Shown in pieces: positions 53,676-62,387 of a stretch of DNA of 64,000 nucleotides (the first letter of the stretch is position 1; every line of letters starts with the position of its first letter). This DNA is from an uncultured Porphyromonadaceae bacterium (GTDB lineage: Bacteria > Bacteroidota > Bacteroidia > Bacteroidales > Muribaculaceae), in the NCBI GenBank assembly GCA_902495075.1, contig CABUVO010000005.1, positions 62,001-126,000 of the forward strand, given 5' to 3'. Position numbers and translations under genes: made by a program. The notes under the pieces were generated by a model. The model was not told where the DNA came from and made no database searches. It worked only from the letters and a program-made list of their open reading frames with translations.

Positions 53676-55430
53676 TTAGAAATTCAAGCCATCGACCCAT
53701 CCCGGATTCTGGGTTATATTGCCGTTGGTAAGAATGCGGTCATCTGTCGGAATGGGATAGAGATAGTCGCGATCCTGGCGGAAAGTACGGGGGAAATCCG
53801 TGTGAAGGATTATATTCCCTCTGGTTCCTTCCGAGAGGAAAATATCCTTGTCGATTTCATATTCTATCGGAGCCGATGTTGCGGGTTTGCTGCCACTCCA
53901 GAGACACACGTCCGGAGAGCCGTCTGCATTGAGGTCATAATTGCCGGGTCCAGGGAAATACAAACCTAAGAAAGTGCGTGTGAAGCGTTGTCCTTCGTGC
54001 CATCTCATGATATCCCAATATCGAAACCCTTCCATTATGAGCTCCACGGTCCTCTCTCTCCGGATTTCAAGTATCACTCCGGTGTTCGGACCTTTTACGT
54101 TCTGATATCCTGTCACGTCATCCAGCAGATAAGGATCAGGGTTTGCATTGGCAGCAGAAAGCGACAGGTTGCTGACACCGGCGCGTTCGCGCAGCGGTTT
54201 GATCGACATATCGATATCACCTTGAGTCAAAGTGCCGAGTTCTGCCTTTGCTTCCGCATAGTTGAGATAAACCTCGGCAGCGCGGAAGATAGGCATGTCT
54301 ACCATGGATGTGTTGTAGGCATCGTATTGCGCAGACTGAAGATACTTCACCGGTTGGTAACCTGTCTCGCAGGCAGCGAGATTCGGGGATGTCTCTTTTG
54401 TCTCACCGATACGCTTATATCCGGGAGCGCGCATTGTCTGTGCGAAACGTTTGTCACGGTTTTGTGACTCCTGTGCCAGTGTCATGGTCTCGTAACCGCT
54501 CTTGGAAGTGAAAGGAGTCCCATCTGTCATCAGATACATATTGGCTATATCCTTGAGTATTCCGGGGCGACCTTGCGATGTGGAGGTCAGATAACCGTTC
54601 ACATCATGGGTGAGACCTATCGAGGAATTGTACGCTCTCGCGAGCACAATCTCAGTGTCAATTGCATTCATCGATGAGAAGAGGGAGAGGTAAGGGGTGG
54701 ATCCGGTATTGTAAATGGAATACCCTGAACTTTTGATGAATTCATTCGATGCTTCTGCGCATGTGGCGAGCAATTGTTCCCATCCGTCGATTCCATGATA
54801 TTTCCGGAACGTACCTTCAAAGAGGGTGACACGGCTTTTGAGCGCGAGGGCGGTCCAGCGGGTCACGGTATAGAGACTGCGATTTGCATCGAGATTCTCT
54901 ATTGCGAAATCGAGGTCTTCAAGCATGTGGGCGATTACCTCCTGACGAGGAGTGCGTCCCATGTAAAGACGGTCATCATCCGAATCAAGGGCAACGTCGA
55001 GCCAAGGCACATCTCCATATCTCCTCACTTTCTCATAATAGAAGAAGGCTCGGAAGAATCTCGCCACTCCCTCGTATTTGAGGCGATCGGCGGTTAGGTT
55101 GCAGTTTTTCGAATATTCGAGGAAGAAATTGATGTCTCTGAGTTTATCCCATTTCCATGAAGAGGACGTGGAAGGCACCTGTTTGTTGCCGAGCACTTCC
55201 TGAATCAGACTTGTTTTTGAAATGATATCTGCCGATTCTGAAAATATATCGGAGGCAGAAGGAAACATAGTGTAGAAATCATTGGTGAAAAGTTCACACT
55301 CGGTGCCTGTCTTGAAGAAGGTGTCGGGAGTGAGTTTGTCTTTCGGGAATCTGTCGAGTGCGCTTTCGCAGCTTGTAAGTGCGAGCAATCCGGCTCCGAC
55401 AGCCGCAAGTTTATATAATCGTAGTTTCAT
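53676..55430 (-). CDS. SusD/RagB-type lipoprotein (second PUL)
   Basis: 584 residues, lipobox LTSC (Cys21) followed by ESALDRFPKDKLTPDTFF, a classic SusD start. Helical TPR-like core (ARFFRAFFYYEKVRRYGDVPW), FRAAEVYLNYAEAKAELG, and the C-terminal RRERTVELIMEGFRYWDIMR and YPIPTDDRI motifs. Partner of the SusC encoded just upstream (34-nt gap). Substrate unknown. Confidence 0.95.
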   Translation of the reverse strand: MKLRLYKLAAVGAGLLALTSCESALDRFPKDKLTPDTFFKTGTECELFTNDFYTMFPSASDIFSESADIISKTSLIQEVLGNKQVPSTSSSWKWDKLRDINFFLEYSKNCNLTADRLKYEGVARFFRAFFYYEKVRRYGDVPWLDVALDSDDDRLYMGRTPRQEVIAHMLEDLDFAIENLDANRSLYTVTRWTALALKSRVTLFEGTFRKYHGIDGWEQLLATCAEASNEFIKSSGYSIYNTGSTPYLSLFSSMNAIDTEIVLARAYNSSIGLTHDVNGYLTSTSQGRPGILKDIANMYLMTDGTPFTSKSGYETMTLAQESQNRDKRFAQTMRAPGYKRIGETKETSPNLAACETGYQPVKYLQSAQYDAYNTSMVDMPIFRAAEVYLNYAEAKAELGTLTQGDIDMSIKPLRERAGVSNLSLSAANANPDPYLLDDVTGYQNVKGPNTGVILEIRRERTVELIMEGFRYWDIMRWHEGQRFTRTFLGLYFPGPGNYDLNADGSPDVCLWSGSKPATSAPIEYEIDKDIFLSEGTRGNIILHTDFPRTFRQDRDYLYPIPTDDRILTNGNITQNPGWVDGLNF

Positions 55431-55464
55431 ATAATAGGCATTTTGTGATATGATCTTGTGGGGA

Positions 55465-58400
55465 TTAGAAAGTCACGTTCAGACCAAATGAGAATGTGCG
55501 GCTCCAGGGATACACGTTCGATCGGTTGTCGGAAGCGGCAGAAGCTTCTTCGGGATCAATGAATCTGCTCTTGAGTGCAGTCCATGTCACGAGGTTCTCA
55601 CCGGAGAAATATACGCGAATCTTCTGAAGGAAGATTTTTTTCGTCCACTTCTCGGGGAAGGTATAGCCGATTGTGAGATTTTTCAGACGGCAATAGGCGA
55701 GGTTCTGAAGATAGCGGTCGTTGGCGTAATAGATTGTATTGTTGCTCGCTGAAAGTGCGGCGTAGGCTCTTGGACGAGGAAAGTAAGCGTCGGTATTTGT
55801 CTCGCTCCAGACATCGCTCATGAAATCGCGGGGAACGAATGTGGAGTAAGGACGTGAATATGGACCCCAGAAGCGTAGGTTGTCGCCACCCGGATACCAG
55901 TCCTTGCGTCCAATGCCTTGAAAAAAGACTGATAGATCAATACCACACCAGGATGCATTGAGATTGATGCCATAACGGAAGCGTGGCACGGAATTACCGA
56001 TAATTACGCGGTCGCCGGGATCATCGAGAGTGCTTTTGCCTGCGTTGACGAATCCGTCACCATTGAGATCAAGGTATTTGGGATCACCGCCACGCACGCC
56101 GATGCCATATGCTCCTGTGGCATTGTAACATCCCTTCATCACTGTTGTGAGGTCAAGGTTGGAGGCATAGGCTGCGGCTTCTTCGTCGTTTTTGAATAGA
56201 CCGTCTATGCGGTAGCCCCAGATTTCTCCTGTTTTCTTTCCCACATAGGGATCTGAGAGCAAACCGGATGGGTTGTCGCATTTGGTATATTCTGATTCAT
56301 ATCCGGAGAAAGAAACAGACATGCCATATGTAAAAGGCTTACCGCCGAGTCTGAAAGAGTCATCCCAACTGAGAACGGCTTCATATCCTCTTGTGCGCAT
56401 ATTGTTGGCGTTGACCTGAGGTTCAGAGGCTCCATATAAGGAGGGAAGGGATTTCCCTTGTGCAAGAATACCTTTGACATCGCGCATGTAAAGCTCACCT
56501 GTGAAATTCAGACGGTTATTGAAGAAACCTAAATCAAGACCCACGTTGGTAGTCTCAACTTTCTCCCATGTCTGATCTCCGGAGACGGGATCAGAAACCA
56601 CGGCGTGTTGTCCGAGGCTTGTGCCGTTGAACGAGTATCCCGACATGTTGCCACCAGTGTTGATGGTCTGGATGAAGTCGTAATATCCAATCTGCTGGTT
56701 ACCCAATGAACCGTAGGATGCGCGTATTTTAAGATTACTTATCGTGCTGCGGAGGGGTTCGAAATAGTTCTCCTCGCTTATGCGGTAGCCGGCGGAAAAC
56801 GATGGGAAGAAACCGAAACGTTTGCCGCGTGGAAAGCGCGAAGTGCCGTCATATCGACCATTCACCTCCAACAGATATCGACCGTCATAATTATAGTTAA
56901 GGCGATAGAAGAAACCCATGATGGCGTATTCGTTCTTACCACCTTTGATTTCAAAATTGTCTGTGCCTTTTGCCAGATTGAAATCGGATAGGTCTTCGGA
57001 GAGAAGTCCTGTATTTTTAGTTGTCAGATCTTTTGCATATTTGGCTTCGTAGTTGTAACCTACGATTCCGGAGAAGTTGTGGACATCCTTCCAGCAGTTG
57101 TCGTAAGAAGCGTAAACATCCGCAACGTAATAGTTCCTGTCGTAAACAGTTTCCTTATATGCGTTTGAGTGGGCACCACTCTCTGCCTCTTTGGCTATTA
57201 TGCCTGGAAATTGTGAATATTCCACAGGTACGCTTCGGAAATCGTTGCGGAGGTTACTGTATGTGTAGCTGAAATCAGCCTTCAGATTCAGGTTTGGGGT
57301 TATTTTATAGGATAGTTCGAACATTGTTGAGAGTTCACGCGTCTTGTTGTGACCTCCTGTCTTACCTTTTTGAATCACGGCATTATAACCGTCCATAAGA
57401 TAATGCGCAGAGGAATTGGTGGCGGAAGTGTGGCTCACAGCTGTGCCATCGGGATTGACGGGCACCATTGATGCCAGAGCGTGGAGAGTAGGGCGGCGAA
57501 AGTTGTAATATTCACCGTTGTTTCCCGTGTCATATCCTTTATAAGAATATTCGGAATAAAAGAATTTAGTGTTATTGGAGAGAGTGAGGTTTGGAAGAAT
57601 GTCGACGGAGAGCTTGACGCGAGTGTTGTAAGACTTGAATTTGTCGGGCTGCACGCGGTTCACACCCTTCTGTTCGTAATAACGACCGGAGATCATGTAT
57701 TTGAATGATTTCACACCTCCCGTAACGCTAAGGTTATGATCCCAGGCAGGTCGAGAGTTGTCATACATATAATTGTACCAGTCAAAATTTGCAAGATAGA
57801 GGTATTGTTTTCTGCCGTTTTTTGTTTGGGTAATTACCCAGGGGCGTTCCGGATTTTCCGTTTTGTCGTTACGCCGATCCCAAAGCATCTGATACTCCTC
57901 GTCGGTATAGGAAGTGTAAGGAGTGTTTTGCAATGTTGAGAGAAAGAGGTCTGCGATCTTTGCCGAATAATATCCTCTTGTTTCGAAATCGGTAGAGGTC
58001 GTGGGTGTAGAGAAGGAATAGCTGCCGCTGTAAGAGACAGTGGGTTTCTGGTCTTTCTTGCCTGATTTTGTAGTGACGAGGATCACACCGAATGCAGCGC
58101 GTGCTCCATAGATAGCGGCAGAGGCGGCATCCTTGAGCACAGAGACGCTTTCCACATCATTGGAATTGATGCGGTTGAGATCACCTTCGACACCATCGAT
58201 AAGTACAAGCGGGCTGCCTCCGTTAGGCGACGTTGTGCCTCGCACATTAAGTGTGGCTCCTGCGCCCGGCTGTCCTGATTGGAGGGTGACATTGAGGTTT
58301 GGCACCATACCCTGAAGCTGACGACCAAGGTTGTCAATAGGGCGATCTTTCAAATCTTCTTGAGAAACAGTGGATACAGCTCCGGTAAGATTTACTTTTT

Positions 58401-59028
58401 TCTGCGCACCGTAACCCACAACCACAACCTCATCAAGAAGTTCTGAGCTTTCAGTCATGGAGATATCATACCTGTCGGCATTCCCTATCTTGAATGATGT
58501 AGGATTGTAGCCCACATAAGATAGGGTTATCTCTTGCCCGGGGTTAACGTGCGATAACGTAAAATTTCCATCAATATCTGTGACGGCACCATTGGTGGAA
58601 CCTTTTGCCATAACGGTAACGCCAATCAATGGCTCTCCGGATTTATCGGTGATCGTTCCGCTGATGGCTTTCCCGATAGATTTCCCGGTTTCTACACGGG
58701 TTTTCTTGGTTCGGGGCACAATCACAATAGATCTTGAGTTCATGACCTCGTAGGTCATGCCGGTTTTCTCAAAAAGTTTGTTGAGCACTTTATCGAGCAC
58801 CTGATTCTGGCATTTCATCGAGACCGGAGGTAGTCCGCTGAGAGCGGATTTCTTGAATGAAAAGCGGAAATCAGTTTGCTGCTCAATCTTTTTAAGAACT
58901 TGTTCCATTGGAACATCGCTGACATTCAGAGAAACTTTCGGGAAATTCGCCGCGACAGCGGCAAAATTAACTGATAGAGCAATCAGAATAAGCAGCAAAG
59001 TGTGTTTGGAAAAACATCGCTGTTTCAT
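55465..59028 (-). CDS. SusC/RagA-type transporter with N-terminal STN domain (second PUL)
   Basis: 1187 residues. After the signal peptide (near AVAA) comes an STN domain (residues about 30-100: VSDVPMEQVLKKIEQQTDFRFSF), which signals to the anti-sigma factor; then a CarboxypepD_reg-like domain (ISGTITDKSGEPLIGVTVMA), the TonB-box region (LDEVVVVGYGAQKKVNLTG), the plug and the barrel, ending LNVTF. The STN domain fits the adjacent FecR/sigma pair. The upstream gap holds no TAnnTTTG box, which agrees with an ECF promoter. Confidence 0.96.
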   Translation of the reverse strand: MKQRCFSKHTLLLILIALSVNFAAVAANFPKVSLNVSDVPMEQVLKKIEQQTDFRFSFKKSALSGLPPVSMKCQNQVLDKVLNKLFEKTGMTYEVMNSRSIVIVPRTKKTRVETGKSIGKAISGTITDKSGEPLIGVTVMAKGSTNGAVTDIDGNFTLSHVNPGQEITLSYVGYNPTSFKIGNADRYDISMTESSELLDEVVVVGYGAQKKVNLTGAVSTVSQEDLKDRPIDNLGRQLQGMVPNLNVTLQSGQPGAGATLNVRGTTSPNGGSPLVLIDGVEGDLNRINSNDVESVSVLKDAASAAIYGARAAFGVILVTTKSGKKDQKPTVSYSGSYSFSTPTTSTDFETRGYYSAKIADLFLSTLQNTPYTSYTDEEYQMLWDRRNDKTENPERPWVITQTKNGRKQYLYLANFDWYNYMYDNSRPAWDHNLSVTGGVKSFKYMISGRYYEQKGVNRVQPDKFKSYNTRVKLSVDILPNLTLSNNTKFFYSEYSYKGYDTGNNGEYYNFRRPTLHALASMVPVNPDGTAVSHTSATNSSAHYLMDGYNAVIQKGKTGGHNKTRELSTMFELSYKITPNLNLKADFSYTYSNLRNDFRSVPVEYSQFPGIIAKEAESGAHSNAYKETVYDRNYYVADVYASYDNCWKDVHNFSGIVGYNYEAKYAKDLTTKNTGLLSEDLSDFNLAKGTDNFEIKGGKNEYAIMGFFYRLNYNYDGRYLLEVNGRYDGTSRFPRGKRFGFFPSFSAGYRISEENYFEPLRSTISNLKIRASYGSLGNQQIGYYDFIQTINTGGNMSGYSFNGTSLGQHAVVSDPVSGDQTWEKVETTNVGLDLGFFNNRLNFTGELYMRDVKGILAQGKSLPSLYGASEPQVNANNMRTRGYEAVLSWDDSFRLGGKPFTYGMSVSFSGYESEYTKCDNPSGLLSDPYVGKKTGEIWGYRIDGLFKNDEEAAAYASNLDLTTVMKGCYNATGAYGIGVRGGDPKYLDLNGDGFVNAGKSTLDDPGDRVIIGNSVPRFRYGINLNASWCGIDLSVFFQGIGRKDWYPGGDNLRFWGPYSRPYSTFVPRDFMSDVWSETNTDAYFPRPRAYAALSASNNTIYYANDRYLQNLAYCRLKNLTIGYTFPEKWTKKIFLQKIRVYFSGENLVTWTALKSRFIDPEEASAASDNRSNVYPWSRTFSFGLNVTF

Positions 59029-59124
59029 GAAAATTGAGATTAGTTAACGTTTTTTTATTTATAGTTGCAATTATTTGCGAAAGGTACTATGTGATGTTTG
59101 TGTTTTTAAACATAAAAAATGAAA

Positions 59125-59151
59125 GCGCCGAGAGCGGATGGCTCTCAGCGC
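59125..59151 (-). terminator. Terminator between fecR-like and susC genes
   Basis: On the minus strand the stem GCGCTGAGAGC/GCTCTCGGCGC (one G-U pair) with loop CATCC is followed by TTTCATTTTTTATG. It separates the sigma/anti-sigma unit from susC. Confidence 0.85.
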
Positions 59152-59233
59152 CGATATTGGCTGGAAATTTGGATTCGGGAAAATTTGGGCTCGCCGGGAT
59201 TTGGAAAACTTCGGGCTTGCGCCCTCAGCACAG

Positions 59234-60169
59234 CTATTTCGAATAGATGCGGCGCAGGATTCGGAGGGCTTCGTCGAGATCGTTGGATGGGAGGGCTCCA
59301 ATGAAGTTTTCATCGATCATCCCTTTTATTTCCGGATCAAGTGTGGTTGAATAAGTCTGTTCAAGACGATCTATGAGATATTCGGGAGTGACGTTGTCGA
59401 AATATATCTCTTTTGATGTCCAGGAAGAAGAGTTTTGCAGTGAGTCTATGGGTTTTACAATAACTTCTCCGGTGGCATTGTCAATTATTATCTTTGTTTT
59501 GGGTGCGACATCAATGATTTTTTCAGAGTCTTTGCGGGTCATGGAGACAATTCCATTGTCGAGTGAAAGTTCGGAATACTTTGCTCCGGGACGCGAAAGA
59601 AGATTGAATGCAGTTCCTTTCACGGTTACTGTAATTGTGGGAGTAAAGATAATGAATGGGATATTGGCATCTTTTGCCACTTCAAAATATGCCTCACCGT
59701 TGAAAGATACTTCCCGGTTGTCTTTCTTAAAAGCGGAGGGGAAAGAGAAGGTAGAGTTCCCATTTATTTTTACGGAGGTGCCGTCTGGAAGCATGAGAGA
59801 GGACGTTTCATTCAAGGCAGTAGTTATGGTGCACATGCCGGTCTCAACATTAGAAGAGTTTCCGATATACAACCATATAGTCCCAATCATTATCAGGGGC
59901 ACAAGAACCGAGGCGGCAATAAGCATAAACCTCTTGAACGTTTTGACCTTTTTTTGACTGGTATTGCCGAAGAGTTGGGAATCGATACGTGATTTTGTTT
60001 CATCTATCATCTCTTGAGAGATATATTCCGGATCTGCGTCCCTCATGTCTCGGCTGAGGAGAAGTGTTGTCAACTCTTCATCGGAAGAAGCATTGAAGCG
60101 TTCTCTGAGCTCTTTGAGCTCGGAGAGGGAGAGCTGATCATTTATGAGTTTATCGAATAGATCATTCAT
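59234..60169 (-). CDS. FecR-type anti-sigma factor
   Basis: 311 residues. Cytoplasmic N-terminal part (residues 1-78), one transmembrane helix (FMLIAASVLVPLIMIGTIWLYIG), then the periplasmic FecR domain (LMLPDGTSVKINGNSTFSFP, NGEAYFEVAKD, VKGTAFNLLSR) and a C-terminal DUF4974-like part (IYFDNVTPEYLIDRLEQTYS). It should hold the sigma factor until SusC, through its STN domain, reports substrate binding. 19 nt after the sigma gene. Confidence 0.93.
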   Translation of the reverse strand: MNDLFDKLINDQLSLSELKELRERFNASSDEELTTLLLSRDMRDADPEYISQEMIDETKSRIDSQLFGNTSQKKVKTFKRFMLIAASVLVPLIMIGTIWLYIGNSSNVETGMCTITTALNETSSLMLPDGTSVKINGNSTFSFPSAFKKDNREVSFNGEAYFEVAKDANIPFIIFTPTITVTVKGTAFNLLSRPGAKYSELSLDNGIVSMTRKDSEKIIDVAPKTKIIIDNATGEVIVKPIDSLQNSSSWTSKEIYFDNVTPEYLIDRLEQTYSTTLDPEIKGMIDENFIGALPSNDLDEALRILRRIYSK

Positions 60170-60188
60170 GACTTGAAGTTTAGATTGT

Positions 60189-60788
60189 TCATAGGTATAT
60201 ACTGGACTGAATATTTGTAGAGTACACTAATATGGCAGTGAGTGGGAAAATCTCAGGATATTGTGACAGTCTTTTACGCAGGTTTTTCAATCCTACGGAA
60301 AGAGCATTTTTTACAGTCTGTATGCTGAGATCCAGCTCATCGGCAATCTCCTTGTTTGACAATCCTCTGAATTTGGAGAGAATGATCGCATCTCGTTGTG
60401 AACGTGGAAGTTCGTTGATTTCAGAAAGAATGATTTTTCTAAATTCTTCATATTCGATATTGGCGCGATCCTCTACGGGGTGTTTGTCATCCCTGAGAGA
60501 TACAAATTCTTCGTATATAGGACTGTTAAGCTTTCTTCGGAAATAGTAAAGGATGCTGTTTCTTAATGCCGCTGACAGAAAAGGGGAAAGCGATTCTGTG
60601 TTTTGAATGGAATGCCTGTTTTTCCAGAGTGATATGAATATATCTTGTATGATCTCCTCTGCGTCTTCGATAATTCTGACATATGAGAGACAATAAGACA
60701 TAAGTTTAGCGGCATACATCCCGTATATTGTATCGAATGCATGCCTGTCATCGTTTTTCAATTGTATTATAAGGTCGTGTTCACTCAT
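60189..60788 (-). CDS. ECF-type RNA polymerase sigma factor
   Basis: 199 residues from the chosen ATG (MSEHDLIIQLKNDD); a start 48 nt upstream is possible but adds an atypical segment. Region 2: FDTIYGMYAAKLMSYCLSYV and DAEEIIQDIFISLWKN; region 4: LPRSQRDAIILSKFRGLSNK, EIADELDLSIQTVKNALSVG. Directs polymerase to the PUL 2 susC promoter when freed by the FecR-like protein. No housekeeping promoter match stands out upstream. Confidence 0.93.
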   Translation of the reverse strand: MSEHDLIIQLKNDDRHAFDTIYGMYAAKLMSYCLSYVRIIEDAEEIIQDIFISLWKNRHSIQNTESLSPFLSAALRNSILYYFRRKLNSPIYEEFVSLRDDKHPVEDRANIEYEEFRKIILSEINELPRSQRDAIILSKFRGLSNKEIADELDLSIQTVKNALSVGLKNLRKRLSQYPEIFPLTAILVYSTNIQSSIYL

Positions 60789-60882
60789 GACAGGTGATAG
60801 AAGTAGTGATTGGTTCGTTTTTGGATGCGAACTCAATTCTCCTAAATATATGGTTGCAGAAACGGGGGAAAAGTACTATCTA

Positions 60883-60953
60883 AGAAACTGTTTAAATTTA
60901 TTTTCGAAAGAATCCATATAATAAAAATTTCGGAATAAATTTAAACAGTTTCT
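60883..60953. repeat. Long AT-rich inverted repeat after the MBL gene
   Basis: 27-bp arms (60883-60909 with 60927-60953), 20 bp perfect (AGAAACTGTTTAAATTTATT) plus two T-G and further pairs, loop about 17 nt. It lies 4 nt beyond the MBL stop codon. AT-rich and without a GC core, so it may be a terminator or an insertion scar. Confidence 0.75.
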
Positions 60954-60957
60954 AAGG

Positions 60958-61626
60958 TTATTTCAACCTGTAATGGGGATTATCCGCAAGGAACGGATTG
61001 GCGGCACGTTCGCGACCAATGGTAGTGGCGGGACCGTGTCCGGGATAAACCACTGTGGAATCGGGGAGAGGAAGAAGATTCTCACGTATGGCTTTGATCA
61101 ATTGCGTCCCATTTCCTCCAGGAAGATCCGTTCGCCCTACGGAACCTTGGAAAAGCGCGTCTCCCGTAATTACGAAATCGTCCTCCTTATCATAGAGTGC
61201 GATGCTGCCTGGAGAATGTCCCGGAACATGCAATACTTCAAGTTTTCCGGAACCTACCTTTATTATGTCGCCTTCCTTCAGGTATGTGTCTATGGATACG
61301 TCTTCTATTTTCTCCATAATTCCGAAAGCATCCGCCTGCATCTGCAGCCTTTTGCCCAGAAATTCATCATCCTTGTGTCCGAGCACGGGCACCCCGAATC
61401 TTTTTTTTGCAAAAGAGACTCCTACGGCATGGTCAACGTGCAGATGCGTGTTGATTATGTTGGTAACGGTGAGGTTATTGCGCTCTATGAAATTCACAAT
61501 CGCATTTTCTTCTTCCGTGTTTATCATACCAGGGTCAACTATCACGCACTTTCCCTCTTTCGGATCATAAACCGCATATGTGTTTATGCCGAACAGGCTG
61601 AATTCAAATTTGGCTATTTTCAACAT
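60958..61626 (-). CDS. MBL-fold metallo-hydrolase (glyoxalase II-like)
   Basis: 222 residues with the metallo-beta-lactamase motif THLHVDH (residues near 60-66), a second His in HVPGHSPGS, Asp in ITGDALFQGSVGR and a final His in YPGHGPAT. The fold cleaves thioesters or related bonds using two metals; the GRTDLPGG segment resembles hydroxyacylglutathione hydrolase-type proteins. Substrate unclear. Its start overlaps the rsmG stop by 7 nt, so the two are translationally coupled. Confidence 0.92.
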   Translation of the reverse strand: MLKIAKFEFSLFGINTYAVYDPKEGKCVIVDPGMINTEEENAIVNFIERNNLTVTNIINTHLHVDHAVGVSFAKKRFGVPVLGHKDDEFLGKRLQMQADAFGIMEKIEDVSIDTYLKEGDIIKVGSGKLEVLHVPGHSPGSIALYDKEDDFVITGDALFQGSVGRTDLPGGNGTQLIKAIRENLLPLPDSTVVYPGHGPATTIGRERAANPFLADNPHYRLK

Positions 61627-62243
61627 ACGGTGTAAACAATTTTTTTAGTATCAAAGAAGGGTTCTGAGAAATATTCGCTTATATTCACTATTTCGCTGCT
61701 ATGCATAAGGTTTTTCATTTCTGCTGATATATCTCCTCCTTTTAGAGTGATAAGCCCATTCGGGAGGGCATTATGCTGCTCTTTGGATATGTTTTTGCGG
61801 CAGATTTTCAACAGATCGGGTTGCGGCATGACCGCACGACTCACCACAAAATCAAATTTATCTTTGCATTCTGCCACATCGCCATGCTGGAATGTGACAT
61901 TGGCAAGTCCGCAGGATTTCGCTATTTCCTGAGCCACGAGGAGCTTTTTGCCTGTGCGGTCGATAAGGTGGAAATGCACCTTTGGGAAAAGAACTGCCAA
62001 GGGGAGTCCGGGGAGACCACCGCCTGTGCCGAAATCCATAACGCGCGAACCGTCGGTAAAATTAATGAATTTGGCAATGGCGAGGGAATGAAGGAGGTGG
62101 TTTATTTCAAGATTATCAATATCTTTACGTGAAATAACGTTGATCTTTGCATTCCATTCAGGATAAAGCTCAAGCATCTTCAAAAAAGATTCCTTCTGCT
62201 CTCCCGAAAGATTGGGGAAATATTTGAAAATGATAAGTTCCAT
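61620..62243 (-). CDS. rsmG: 16S rRNA (guanine527-N7)-methyltransferase
   Basis: 207 residues. Methylates G527 of 16S rRNA using S-adenosylmethionine. Motifs: YPEWNAKINVISRKD near the N-terminus, the SAM site MDFGTGGGLPGLPLA, HLIDRTGKKLLV, and FDFVVSRAV with QPDLLKIC. Normal length. Upstream (12 nt) lies the terminator of the glycan phosphorylase gene; downstream the MBL gene overlaps. Confidence 0.97.
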   Translation of the reverse strand: MELIIFKYFPNLSGEQKESFLKMLELYPEWNAKINVISRKDIDNLEINHLLHSLAIAKFINFTDGSRVMDFGTGGGLPGLPLAVLFPKVHFHLIDRTGKKLLVAQEIAKSCGLANVTFQHGDVAECKDKFDFVVSRAVMPQPDLLKICRKNISKEQHNALPNGLITLKGGDISAEMKNLMHSSEIVNISEYFSEPFFDTKKIVYTVC

Positions 62244-62254
62244 ACTATTATAAC

Positions 62255-62291
62255 AAAAAAGTTTCCGATTTATTGAATCGGAAACTTTTTT
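62255..62291. terminator. Bidirectional terminator between phosphorylase and rsmG genes
   Basis: 16-bp perfect stem AAAAAAGTTTCCGATT/AATCGGAAACTTTTTT with loop TATTG. It ends the phosphorylase transcript (minus strand) just ahead of rsmG. Confidence 0.92.
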
Positions 62292-62297
62292 GAGGTT

Positions 62298-62387
62298 TTA
62301 GGTCTTAGGCTTTAGGCTTTAGACCATTCGGCGAAATATTCTAATATCTAACACCTAATGCCTAAGGCCTAACACCTTATCCTTTTA
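62298..62387. repeat. Inverted heptamer array ending at the phosphorylase stop codon
   Basis: Left arm TTAGGTC, TTAGGCT, TTAGGCT, TTAG (62298-62322); right arm CACCTAA, TGCCTAA, GGCCTAA, CACCTTA (62352-62379), a few bases from the stop codon at 62385-62387. Same design as the array at 23363-23487. Confidence 0.85.

Noticed and set aside
60973..61635. Plus-strand open frame of 220 codons opposite the MBL hydrolase
   Set aside because: The minus-strand frame carries all metal-binding motifs; the plus-strand product has no recognisable feature.
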